NCBI GenBank assembly: GCA_011051855.1
Contig: DRKG01000014.1
Coordinates: forward strand, 1 to 8,944
DNA length: 8,944 bases
Source: a bacterium
GTDB lineage: Bacteria > Planctomycetota > UBA1135 > UBA2386
Reading direction: 5' to 3'
The notes beneath the pieces were generated by a model, which was not told where the DNA came from, made no database searches, and was given only the letters and a program-made list of their open reading frames with translations. Made by a program: the position numbers and the translations under genes. This document shows positions 1 to 6,033 of the stretch, in pieces; within the stretch, counting starts at the first letter, position 1; the number at the start of each line of letters is the position of its first letter.

Positions 1-146
1 CGTTCGTGCACGACCGCTTGCTCGCGCGCCTCCCGCTCATCACGATCGAGGCGCAAGAGCGAGGCCGTGACCCAGCTCAGCACCGCAAGCATCAGGCCGG
101 CCGCAAAGACGAACCACCAGGTCGCGGTTCCGCGCAGGCGGGTCAC
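1..146 (-). CDS. Sensor histidine kinase, N-terminal fragment (runs off left edge)
   Basis: Only the first 48 codons are present. The start is a GTG at 146-144 whose last bases overlap the TGA stop of the response-regulator gene (GTGA overlap). A strong GGGAGG ribosome site sits 7 nt upstream, inside the regulator's last codons. The peptide begins MTRLRGTATWWFVFAAG, and one hydrophobic segment at about residues 9-26 is a clear membrane helix. It is followed by a charged helix (LLRLDRDEREAREQAVVHE), as is common just after the first transmembrane segment of membrane sensor kinases. The kinase core (HisKA and HATPase domains) lies outside the window, so the assignment rests on position directly after an OmpR-type regulator and on this N-terminal architecture. 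It would be the membrane sensor that phosphorylates the neighbouring regulator. The signal sensed is unknown. Confidence 0.72.
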   Translation of the reverse strand, partial: MTRLRGTATWWFVFAAGLMLAVLSWVTASLLRLDRDEREAREQAVVHE

Positions 147-859
147 GTCGATCCTCCCTCGTCAGGCGCATCCTGCGCCAACATGTAGCCCTTGCCGCGG
201 ACCGTCAGGACGACCTGCGGTGCATGCGAGGGATCGGCGAGCTTGCCGCGCAGGTTGACGATGTGCATGTCGATCGCCCGCGTCGACGAATCGCCGCCCG
301 GCAACCCCCAGACGCGCTCGAGCAACTCGCTGCGCGCGATCGCGCGCCCGCGATTCTGCACCAGGTAGCGCAGCAACTCGGCTTCGCGCTCCGAAAGCTG
401 CGCGGTGCTCGCGTCCGGCCGGCGCACCTCACGGCGCTCGAAATCGATGGTCCGACCACCGATCTCGAATCGCCCGATGTCGCATGGCCGTTCGGCACTG
501 CGCCGCAGCACCGCTTCGACTCGCGCCAGCAGTTCCTTGCTCGAAAACGGCTTGACCACGTAGTCGTCGGCGCCGGTCTTCAGGCCGTGCACGCGGTCCT
601 GCTCGGCGCCGCGCGCGGTCACCAGGATGACCGGCAACGCCGGCCGCGACTTGCGCACTTCGGCCAGGATGGTGAAGCCGTCCCTTCCCGGCAACATCAC
701 ATCGAGCACACACAGATCGAGCGCTGCCGACAACGCCGTCTGCAGGCCCTCCTCACCGTCCTGGCACGCGATCACCGCGTAGCCCGCAAACTGCAACGCA
801 TCGACGAGACCCCGCAGGATCGCGGGATCGTCTTCGACGACGAGCACGGTCTTCACCAT
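143..859 (-). CDS. OmpR/PhoB-family two-component response regulator
   Basis: This 238-residue protein is a DNA-binding response regulator. Residues 1-120 form a receiver domain with the acidic pair D10/D11, phospho-acceptor D53 in VLDVMLPGRDG, T81 in LVTARG and K103 in VVKPFSS. Residues about 135-228 are a winged-helix output domain, with LSEREAELLRYLV, the recognition region SSTRAIDMHIVNLRGKL and the terminal VRGKGYML hairpin typical of OmpR/PhoB. I chose the ATG at 859 because it starts the conserved beta-1 strand (MVKTVLVVEDD). A longer frame exists to 1045, but its arginine-rich extension is the shadow of the upstream vWA gene. No strong ribosome site precedes 859, so translation may be coupled to the vWA gene, whose stop lies 19 nt upstream. 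The kinase gene follows with a 4-nt overlap. The regulator's targets cannot be read from the sequence; control of its own operon is an inference. Confidence 0.95.
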   Translation of the reverse strand: MVKTVLVVEDDPAILRGLVDALQFAGYAVIACQDGEEGLQTALSAALDLCVLDVMLPGRDGFTILAEVRKSRPALPVILVTARGAEQDRVHGLKTGADDYVVKPFSSKELLARVEAVLRRSAERPCDIGRFEIGGRTIDFERREVRRPDASTAQLSEREAELLRYLVQNRGRAIARSELLERVWGLPGGDSSTRAIDMHIVNLRGKLADPSHAPQVVLTVRGKGYMLAQDAPDEGGST

Positions 860-878
860 TGATCCGAGTCTAATCCAG

Positions 879-2057
879 TCAGAACCGCCGGCGCCCTTCC
901 GCCGCCTCCGGATCGGGCGACGACACCTTGCGCGCGAAGCCGCGCGACTCCGCTTGCGCCCGAACCGCTTCGAGCATCGCCTCTTCGAACAGCTTCTCAC
1001 CGGTCGCACGGCGCCGCTTGCGCTCCGCCGCGACGAACGCATCACGCTGCTTGCCGATCGCCGCGATCTGCTTCTGCAGCACCTTGCGCTTCTCGCCCAT
1101 CTTGTCGACGTGCGCCCGCAGCTCGGCCACGGTCAGCTTGCGCAGAGCCTCCGGCAGATCCTCCTTCTTGACCGCCGCGAGCTCGAAATCCTTCTGCCGG
1201 CAGGCATCGACCAAGTCGTGCTGCGGGTTGAAGTAGAGCGAACTGCCCTTGGTCTGGCAGCGCTGGGCGGCTGCGGCCGAGTTGAGCTTCGCGGCGTTGA
1301 GGTCCTGGGCCACCTGGTTGGAGCTCCAGGCGGCGCGCTGCCTGCCGTAGTACACGTAGGTGGCATTCCACTGCGTGCTCAGCTCCTGCAATCGCTTGTC
1401 GAATGGCGTCGCAATCACGAGCTGCTCGTCCTGCTCGATGGCGGAGAAGCTGCCATCGGCCCGGCGGGCGACCTGGCGCCACCCGTCGGCTTCCGGCTTC
1501 TGCTGCGGGCCGCAGTAGATCGTGTTGACCAGCACTCCCTTGCCGATCGCCTGACCGGCAAGCTGCAACGCATCGAACTCGGGATCCTGCGTGGCTGCCT
1601 CGTTGCCGGCGACGAAGATCATCTTGAGCGCCTGCGGGTCCGCTGACCAGTCCAGGGCGTCCAGCGAACGCTTGACGACGCGCGCGACGTATTCGTCCCC
1701 ACCGTTGGTGCCGAGTTCGAACAGCTTCTGTGAAACCAAGTCGAGGTCGCCGGTCAACGGCGTCTCGATGCGCACGAAGCCGCTCTCCTCGCCATAGGCA
1801 GGACAGCCGTAGGTCAATAGCGCCACGCGCAACTCCGGCTGCGGCCGCAGCGTCGCCATCTCGTTGACGATCGCCCACAGATTCTGCCGGGCGGCGTGGA
1901 TCAAGCCGCTCATGCTGCCGCTGACGTCGAGGCAGATCACGAGGTCTATTGCGCGCGACGTCCGTATCGGCGCGGTCACCGGCGCAATCGGTTCGGGGTT
2001 CTGCGCCCCGGCGGCGGCGGCCAGAACAACGGCGAGCGAGGTAGAACGAATCATCAT
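879..2057 (-). CDS. Secreted vWA-domain protein with charged C-terminal coiled coil
   Basis: This 392-residue protein starts with a short signal peptide (MMIRSTSLAVVLAAAAGA, cleavage likely after residue 18). A von Willebrand A domain follows at about residues 36-230. Its metal-ion-dependent adhesion site DVSGS is at residues 44-48 and a likely MIDAS threonine is in the LGTNGGDEYV segment. The region from about 230 to 300 contains WNATYVYYGRQR. The C-terminal part (about 310-380) is rich in Lys, Glu and Arg and likely helical or coiled-coil (MGEKRKVLQKQIAAIGKQRD). vWA domains usually bind protein partners through a divalent cation. The start at 2057 has an AAGGAG site 5 nt away and overlaps the stop of the upstream VIT gene by 4 nt; a second ATG at 2054 is also possible. 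The protein is probably periplasmic or cell-surface. It is cotranscribed with another vWA protein and a two-component system; its exact role is unknown. Confidence 0.9.
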   Translation of the reverse strand: MMIRSTSLAVVLAAAAGAQNPEPIAPVTAPIRTSRAIDLVICLDVSGSMSGLIHAARQNLWAIVNEMATLRPQPELRVALLTYGCPAYGEESGFVRIETPLTGDLDLVSQKLFELGTNGGDEYVARVVKRSLDALDWSADPQALKMIFVAGNEAATQDPEFDALQLAGQAIGKGVLVNTIYCGPQQKPEADGWRQVARRADGSFSAIEQDEQLVIATPFDKRLQELSTQWNATYVYYGRQRAAWSSNQVAQDLNAAKLNSAAAAQRCQTKGSSLYFNPQHDLVDACRQKDFELAAVKKEDLPEALRKLTVAELRAHVDKMGEKRKVLQKQIAAIGKQRDAFVAAERKRRRATGEKLFEEAMLEAVRAQAESRGFARKVSSPDPEAAEGRRRF

Positions 2058-4369
2058 CGGATCTCCTTGTGCGTATCGGGAATGGAGGTTTCGGGGGCCA
2101 CGGGCCGCTCCACCTGCTGCTTGACCAGGACGTTCTCGCCGTCGAGGTTCAGCAGGATGTCGCCGCCCAGGGACAGCAATCCGGCCTTCTGCTGCCGTTC
2201 GAGCCGGCGCACGAGCATGAAGTAGTCGGCCGTCGCAAACTGCACCGTGCGGTCCGGCGTCAAGGTCTTGGCGACGACACTGTTGCCGTCGATCCACAGG
2301 CGGCCGCGCTTCAAGAACGCGCGGTCGCACACCCGCTGGATGTTGCCGATCGCGACCTTGTTCATGTGCCTGTCGAAGTAGTAGTTGCGCGGGTTGGCAA
2401 CCGTCTGCCCCTTCTGCCGCCACAGGTTCTCGCCCTGGTTCACTGCAGCCGTGCCACTGCGGGTGACGACTGCGCGCCCCTGCAGGCTCGATTGGCAGGC
2501 GTGCGTCAGCGCGCTCCAGTCGTCGAGCCTGCTGCCCTCGGTCGCCAGAAACGCGGTGTATTCGCCGAGCACCCCAAAGCGTGTCGACAGACGCAGGATC
2601 TCGTCGCGAAGTTCGCGGTAGCGTGGGTTCGCCCATGGATCGCGGCGCGCCGCGCCCCAGGGGGCACCGAGGTCGCCGCACTGCTGGCGCAGTTCGTCGA
2701 CCAGGAACGCAATCTGACGACTCGCCCACAGCCGCGGCACGAACGCGTGGCGGCTACTCGCGTGCTTCACCGGCAGCGTGAACGTGTAGCGGCGCTCGCC
2801 AGCCGGAGTGCGTCCGCGCAGTTCGAAGCACAGGTCTTGCTCGCCGCGGTACCGCCCGAGGACGACCAGCTGCTCGCCCCGGAACAAGTCGTTGAGCCGG
2901 CGTGGCAGCACCTCGCTGGTCCGCGCCTGGTAGACGCCGTCGCCGTCGACCGTGCGCAACACGGGATCGGCCAACACCGGGTGATCGAGCCGCGCGAACG
3001 TGCGCGCGACCTTGACCTCGACGTCCTCGTCAGGCTGCACGTAGGTCGTGACGGCGCGAGTCTCGTCGGCGATGCGATCGAGCAACGGCACGTTGACGTC
3101 GTTGCCGACCCCGAAGCAGAAAACGCGGCGATGCGCGGCGTTGCCCTCCGCGATCAGGCGGAACAAATCCTTCTCACTGGTCGGGCCGACCGTCGGCAGA
3201 CCATCGGTCAGGAACAGCACCAACGGCAGGGTGCCCGCCATCGCCGGCGGTCGCAGCGCCTCGAGCAACGCATCATGGAGGTTGGTGCCGCCGTGCGGCC
3301 GGATCGACGTGACGAACGCGCGCGCCGTGGCGAGCGTGTGCACGTCCTTGATCACCGGCGCCGAGAATGCCCGCCCGACATCGTTGCCGTAGTGGATCAC
3401 CTGGATGCCTTCGCCGTCGGCAAGTCCTTCGAGCACCTGCAACGCAGCCGCCTTGGCTTGCGCCAACTTGCGACCGGCCATGCTGCCGGAGCGATCGAGC
3501 ACCAGCGTCACCTCCCGGCGCAGAGCCTGGGCGCGCTCCATCTTTGGCGCGTTGGCCAGCAGCAAGAAGTAGCCGCCGCCGATCGTCGGGTCGGGATAGG
3601 CGAACATCGCCGCCGTCGGCTCGCCGTGGGCATGCACCGTCGTGTAACAGAGCCGGAACGCACCCGGGTCACGCTCGCTCTCCGGTGCAACGCGCAACGT
3701 CATGCGACGTTCGCCGTGCCGCTGCACGATCAGCTCGTGGCTGGGCGAGTAGCAGACGCCGATGTTCGCGCGCGCCGACAGGTCGACCTCGATCGCCCAC
3801 GGCGCAACCAGCGTCAACATCTCACTGCGGGGCAGCACGTAGTCGACGCGATCGCCATCGATCTCGAGTACGTGGTCGTAGCTGATGCGCACCTTCTGCG
3901 CGCCCTTCGCGGCGACCGGGAACACGCTGCTCCGCAGACAGCAGTAGCCCGAAAACTCGAGCAGCGCCGGGTCCTTCAGACGGCGCGTGATCTGGTCGTA
4001 GAGACGCCGCGCCTCGTCGCGCGACAGAATCCTGGCGGTCGGTTCGCTCGCCGGTCCGTCGAAACGGAAGTCCGACACCGCCGCGCCGTCAGGAACCGGC
4101 AGCAGCACCACCGCCTCCTGCACATGACTGGCCGGGTTGTAGAGCTCGAACTCGAGCACCGTCGACGCCGCCCGGTCGCGGATCTTGATGCTGGCGCGTG
4201 CCGCACGCACCTGCACTGGCGGTATGCCGTAGGCGGACAGCACCGCGCGGTTCGGCACCACCCACTGATGTCCCGAGGCCAGTTCGGGGCGCTGTTGCGC
4301 CGACAGCATCGGAAGACCGACTGCCGTCAACAGCAGTCCGATCCATGCGCAAGTTCGTGGTTCGCTCAC
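2054..4369 (-). CDS. VIT and vWA domain protein (inter-alpha-trypsin-inhibitor heavy-chain-like)
   Basis: This 771-residue exported protein has an N-terminal signal sequence (about residues 7-24, ending LSAQQ). A VIT domain follows at about 50-170, including LEFELYNPASHVQEAVVLLPVPDGAAVSDFRF cut into its usual strands, and EARRLYDQ. A vWA domain spans about 283-455, with MIDAS residues D292-S294-S296 (DRSGS), T362 (GGTNL) and D389 (FLTDG). The motif LSTRFGVLGEYTAFLA near residue 595 matches the conserved C-terminal segment of bacterial VIT/vWA proteins, and a tail of about 120 residues (RVCDRAFLKRGRLWIDG) ends the protein. I chose the GTG at 4369 because GAGAGG lies 5 nt upstream and the signal peptide follows at once; the open frame extends to 4516 without similar support. 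The length fits the family. It is the first gene of the operon, in an outer-compartment or surface role, probably protein binding. The ligand is unknown. Confidence 0.92.
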   Translation of the reverse strand: MSEPRTCAWIGLLLTAVGLPMLSAQQRPELASGHQWVVPNRAVLSAYGIPPVQVRAARASIKIRDRAASTVLEFELYNPASHVQEAVVLLPVPDGAAVSDFRFDGPASEPTARILSRDEARRLYDQITRRLKDPALLEFSGYCCLRSSVFPVAAKGAQKVRISYDHVLEIDGDRVDYVLPRSEMLTLVAPWAIEVDLSARANIGVCYSPSHELIVQRHGERRMTLRVAPESERDPGAFRLCYTTVHAHGEPTAAMFAYPDPTIGGGYFLLLANAPKMERAQALRREVTLVLDRSGSMAGRKLAQAKAAALQVLEGLADGEGIQVIHYGNDVGRAFSAPVIKDVHTLATARAFVTSIRPHGGTNLHDALLEALRPPAMAGTLPLVLFLTDGLPTVGPTSEKDLFRLIAEGNAAHRRVFCFGVGNDVNVPLLDRIADETRAVTTYVQPDEDVEVKVARTFARLDHPVLADPVLRTVDGDGVYQARTSEVLPRRLNDLFRGEQLVVLGRYRGEQDLCFELRGRTPAGERRYTFTLPVKHASSRHAFVPRLWASRQIAFLVDELRQQCGDLGAPWGAARRDPWANPRYRELRDEILRLSTRFGVLGEYTAFLATEGSRLDDWSALTHACQSSLQGRAVVTRSGTAAVNQGENLWRQKGQTVANPRNYYFDRHMNKVAIGNIQRVCDRAFLKRGRLWIDGNSVVAKTLTPDRTVQFATADYFMLVRRLERQQKAGLLSLGGDILLNLDGENVLVKQQVERPVAPETSIPDTHKEIR
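2063..2068 (-). promoter_or_regulatory. Ribosome binding site of the vWA gene
   Basis: AAGGAG lies inside the last codons (His-Lys-Glu-Ile-Arg) of the upstream VIT gene. It is 5 nt before the ATG at 2057 and 8 nt before the alternative ATG at 2054. It settles the start against the much longer open frame to 2729 and suggests translational coupling. Confidence 0.8.
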
Positions 4370-4374
4370 GGGTT

Positions 4375-4380
4375 CCTCTC
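4375..4380 (-). promoter_or_regulatory. Ribosome binding site of the VIT/vWA gene
   Basis: GAGAGG lies 5 nt before the GTG at 4369. It supports this GTG, rather than the upstream in-frame ATG at 4516, as the start of the first gene in the minus-strand operon. Confidence 0.65.
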
Positions 4381-4411
4381 GCTCTGTGTCGTTGATCGGC
4401 GGCCGCGGGGA

Positions 4412-4426
4412 CGACCGCCTCGGTCG
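4412..4426. repeat. Short inverted repeat in divergent promoter region
   Basis: CGACCG and CGGTCG form a perfect 6-bp dyad around a 3-nt loop, 42 nt upstream of the VIT gene start and about 120 nt upstream of the membrane-protein start. It could be an operator for the co-encoded response regulator or winged-helix protein, or a leader hairpin. In GC-rich DNA a dyad this short can arise by chance. Confidence 0.3.
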
Positions 4427-4479
4427 ACTCAATAGACGTGCTGCCGGCCGCGTATTGGGTAAGGCCTGCGTAAGCCCGC

Positions 4480-4507
4480 TTGACGGATCGCCCCTGGCGA
4501 CTACTTT
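4480..4507 (+). promoter_or_regulatory. Candidate sigma-70-type promoter for the membrane protein/regulator pair
   Basis: TTGACG, five of six matches to the -35 consensus, is followed after 16 nt by TACTTT, a weak -10 box. The pair lies about 40 nt upstream of the ATG at 4549 and is the best match I see on the plus strand of the 179-nt divergent spacer (4370-4548). I could not pick a convincing minus-strand promoter for the VIT operon in the same spacer. Confidence 0.35.
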
Positions 4508-4539
4508 CTCGTGCAAAGCCGGACCAGCACGCCTGACCC

Positions 4540-4544
4540 AGGAG
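4540..4544 (+). promoter_or_regulatory. Ribosome binding site of the membrane protein gene
   Basis: AGGAG lies 4 nt before the ATG at 4549. It fixes this start against the other open frames that cross the region. Confidence 0.65.
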
Positions 4545-4548
4545 CCTC

Positions 4549-5166
4549 ATGGAACTGCGCGACGCGATCGACCAGGTCACGACGATCCGAAGCCAACTCG
4601 CCGCCACCGAACACCTGAAGAGCCTGCGCGCGGTGCCGGTCGCGGTCTCCGGCCTGCTGGCATTGCTCGCCGCCGGGGCCCAGACCGTCTGGCTAGAGCA
4701 GCCGCTCGACTACCCGCGCCGCTATCTGTTGATCTGGTGCGGAGCGGCGACGATCAGCACGGTGCTCGCGAGCATCGTGGTCGCGCGCCGCACGGTACGC
4801 TGCCCCGGCGAGCTGAGTGCCGCGAACGCTTGGCTGGCGGTGCGGCAGTTCGCCCCGAGCCTGATCGTCGGCGCAATCGTCACCTGGTTCGTCGTCGATC
4901 GCACACCACACCTGCTGTGGATGCTGCCCGGACTTTGGCAACTGCTGTTCGGCCTCGGCAACCTCGCCGCCCATCGCCTGCTGCCAGCACCGGCCTTCTT
5001 CGTCGGCGTGATGTTCGTCGCCAGCGGAACCTGCTGCCTCTGGTTCGGGGAACGCGCGCTCGCACCGTGGGCCATGGGGCTGCCGTTCGCGGCGGGTCAA
5101 CTGGCCCTCGCGGCGATCCTGTGGTGGCATCACGAGCGCGTCGTCGCGCCGGGAGCCATGCGATGA
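4549..5166 (+). CDS. Polytopic membrane protein of unknown function, paired with a winged-helix regulator
   Basis: This 205-residue protein has a soluble, mildly charged N-terminus (MELRDAIDQVTTIRSQLAAT) and about six hydrophobic segments near residues 29-49, 58-80, 100-117, 121-141, 147-165 and 171-193. It is therefore an integral inner-membrane protein. A cysteine pair (TCCLW, residues 161-165) lies in the fifth segment. I do not recognise a catalytic or transport motif. The start has an AGGAG site 4 nt upstream. The stop TGA at 5164-5166 overlaps the ATG of the regulator gene, so the two are translationally coupled. Small membrane proteins encoded with HTH_34-type regulators occur in several bacterial phyla and often act as a unit, but the role here is not evident. 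The N-terminal helix could contact the regulator or another soluble partner; that is speculation. Confidence 0.85.
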   Translation: MELRDAIDQVTTIRSQLAATEHLKSLRAVPVAVSGLLALLAAGAQTVWLEQPLDYPRRYLLIWCGAATISTVLASIVVARRTVRCPGELSAANAWLAVRQFAPSLIVGAIVTWFVVDRTPHLLWMLPGLWQLLFGLGNLAAHRLLPAPAFFVGVMFVASGTCCLWFGERALAPWAMGLPFAAGQLALAAILWWHHERVVAPGAMR

Positions 5167-5546
5167 CCGACCCCAAGGACAATGGCCGCTACGCCTACGA
5201 GGGCCTCGACCGTGTGCTGCACGAAAAGGCCCGCCTCGGCATCGTCACCTCGCTGGCCGCGCGCGCCGACGGCCTCCTGTTCACCGACTTGAAGGCTCTC
5301 TGCCACCTGACCGACGGCAACCTGTCGCGCCACCTGACCGTGTTGCAAGAGGCGGGCATCGTCGAGATCCACAAGGGCTACAAAGGCAAGCGCCCGCAGA
5401 CCCTGTGCCGGCTCAGCGACGGTGGGCGCAGACGCTATCTCGAATACATCGCGGTGCTCGAGTCGGTGCTCGAGGACGCGGTCGCCGCCGCGAAAGCGGC
5501 CCGCAGGACCCGCCGCGCGCTGCCGGACGGATTCAGCCCGGCATAG
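5163..5546 (+). CDS. Winged-helix transcriptional regulator (HTH_34 / ArsR-MarR-like)
   Basis: This 127-residue protein is a compact winged-helix DNA-binding regulator. The order is an N-terminal helix with LDRVLHEKARLGIVTSLA (about residues 15-32), the segment LLFTDLKALCHLTDGNLSRH (38-57), a recognition helix ending in LTVLQEAGIVEI (58-69), a basic wing (HKGYKGKRPQTLCRLSDGG, 70-88) and a C-terminal helix (YLEYIAVLESVLEDAVAAAKAA) likely used for dimerisation. The pattern (HEKARL, then LTDGNLS.HL, then GYKGKRP.T..LS..G) is typical of the PF13601 HTH_34 family. The ATG at 5163 overlaps the upstream stop by 4 nt. A longer open frame reaching back to 4386 is a shadow of the membrane-protein gene and is not used. 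It probably binds the divergent spacer at 4370-4548 and represses its own operon; that is inference. No metal-binding cysteines of the ArsR type are visible. Confidence 0.93.
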   Translation: MTDPKDNGRYAYEGLDRVLHEKARLGIVTSLAARADGLLFTDLKALCHLTDGNLSRHLTVLQEAGIVEIHKGYKGKRPQTLCRLSDGGRRRYLEYIAVLESVLEDAVAAAKAARRTRRALPDGFSPA

Positions 5547-5547
5547 T

Positions 5548-5578
5548 GCCCGCGGCAGATTGGGCGCCCGCGGCAGAT
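5548..5578. repeat. Direct repeat between convergent genes
   Basis: The 13-mer GCCCGCGGCAGAT occurs at 5548-5560 and again at 5566-5578, with an 18-nt period. It fills most of the 36-nt spacer between the stop of the winged-helix gene and the stop of the selenoprotein gene. It also contains the palindromes GGGCGCCC and CCGCGG. There is no T-tract, so I cannot call a standard terminator. Confidence 0.7.
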
Positions 5579-5582
5579 CCGC

Positions 5583-5909
5583 TCAGGACTTGACCTTCGC
5601 GCCCGGCTCGCCGCCCTTCTTGAGGGCCTCGACGATCTTCGCCGGCTGGATCTTCTTGCTGTCGTAGTGGACCTTGAAATCGGAGGTGTTGGCCGCGATG
5701 TCGATCGCGCCAACCCCGTCGACTCCCTTCAGCGCGCTACGCACGGTAGCGACACAGGAGCCTCAAATGTTCTTGCCGAGTTCGAAGGTGGCGGTCGCGT
5801 CGGTCGCTACGGCGCTGGCATTCGGCGTGTTGTTGTCGCCGTTGCCACTCTCTGCCGTACAGCCGACCAGGAACAGGGCCAAAGCCCCTGCTGGGATCAG
5901 TCGAAACAT
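5583..5909 (-). CDS. Putative selenoprotein: HMA-fold lipoprotein with UGA-encoded Sec in a Sec-Gly-Ser-Cys motif
   Basis: Read through the TGA at 5765-5763, this frame gives 108 residues. Residues 1-17 (MFRLIPAGALALFLVGC) are a lipoprotein signal with lipobox LVGC, so Cys17 is lipidated. A polar linker (18-38) follows, then an HMA-type beta-alpha-beta-beta-alpha fold. Strand 1 is TATFELGKNI, then Sec49-Gly-Ser-Cys52, helix CVATVRSALKGV, strand 2 GVGAIDIAAN, strand 3 SDFKVHYDSKK, and helix QPAKIVEALKKGG. Sec49 falls exactly where HMA/MerP proteins have the first Cys of CxxC. The preceding GMT of GMTCxxC is KNI here. The reading frame stays open for 59 codons after the TGA and the conserved fold lies there, which argues against a true stop. 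AGAGG lies 7 nt before the ATG at 5909. A SECIS-like hairpin follows the TGA. Likely periplasmic or envelope metal binding or thiol/selenol redox; the metal is unknown. The alternative is a pseudogene or sequencing error at one base. No selA, selB or selC gene is in the window. Confidence 0.8.
5721..5762 (-). promoter_or_regulatory. Putative bacterial SECIS element
   Basis: In the mRNA, immediately after the UGA, GGCUCC pairs with GGAGUC (six pairs, one of them G-U). Inside this is an asymmetric internal loop (UGUGU on the 5' side, CGCUGAAG on the 3' side), then a perfect 6-bp stem CGCUAC/GUAGCG closed by the 5-nt loop CGUGC. The apical loop begins 17 nt after the UGA and has G at its second position. 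Both fit the known bacterial SECIS pattern (UGA shortly upstream, loop about 16-37 nt away, G among the first loop bases). It would recruit SelB with Sec-tRNA to this codon. I paired it by eye; no folding energy was computed. Confidence 0.75.
5763..5765 (-). other. In-frame UGA, proposed selenocysteine codon
   Basis: The TGA is codon 49 of the HMA lipoprotein gene, three residues before Cys52. It stands in the position of the first cysteine of the CxxC metal or redox motif. A plain stop here would leave only a signal peptide, a linker and one strand. Confidence 0.78.
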
Positions 5910-5915
5910 GGGTCT

Positions 5916-5922
5916 ACCTCTC
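5916..5922 (-). promoter_or_regulatory. Ribosome binding site of the selenoprotein gene
   Basis: GAGAGGT precedes the ATG at 5909, with AGAGG spaced 7 nt from it. It supports the lipoprotein start MFRLIP over an upstream ATG at 5960, which would add 17 residues before the signal peptide. Confidence 0.6.
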
Positions 5923-5958
5923 GAGGGATGCGCCGGCAGGACGTCCACCGGCGGCGTC

Positions 5959-5995
5959 ATCCTACGAGGGTCCGGGGCAAAGGTTGCACGAACCT
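5959..5995 (-). promoter_or_regulatory. Candidate promoter/operator or terminator hairpin upstream of the selenoprotein gene
   Basis: On the minus strand AGGTT-CGTGC-AACCT (5995-5981) is a perfect 5-bp dyad followed by TT. Sixteen nt downstream is TAGGAT (5964-5959), four of six matches to a -10 box, about 50 nt before the selenoprotein ATG. The dyad would overlap the -35 region of such a promoter, as an operator would. It could equally be a weak terminator of the 816-residue repeat gene, whose stop is at 6034. The rest of the 124-nt spacer shows nothing further. Confidence 0.3.
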
Positions 5996-6033
5996 GTGCC
6001 TATCGCCGGGCCGGATCGGTTGCCGAGCGGGGA

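Noticed and set aside
860..1045. N-terminal extension of the response regulator
   Set aside because: The extension is Arg/Ser-rich and overlaps the coding end of the vWA gene. The receiver domain begins at 859.
2069..4435. Plus-strand open frame of 788 codons opposite the VIT/vWA gene
   Set aside because: It is antisense to a gene with clear VIT and vWA motifs, its product is rich in Arg, Gln and His with no recognisable domain, and such long shadows are normal in GC-rich DNA.
4386..5162. N-terminal extension of the winged-helix regulator
   Set aside because: The frame crosses the membrane-protein gene in another phase and gives Arg/Pro-rich sequence. The ATG at 5163 with a 4-nt overlap fits better.
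5547..5582. Bidirectional intrinsic terminator between the convergent genes
   Set aside because: Palindromes are present but no long stem followed by a T-tract on either strand.
5583..5909. Pseudogene explanation for the in-frame TGA
   Set aside because: The TGA sits exactly at a functional Cys site, the downstream frame is intact, and a SECIS-like hairpin follows. One base error cannot be fully excluded.
5763..5960. Separate 65-codon minus-strand gene ending at the TGA
   Set aside because: It holds the signal peptide and first strand of the HMA lipoprotein and stops in the middle of the fold. Read-through as Sec explains it better.
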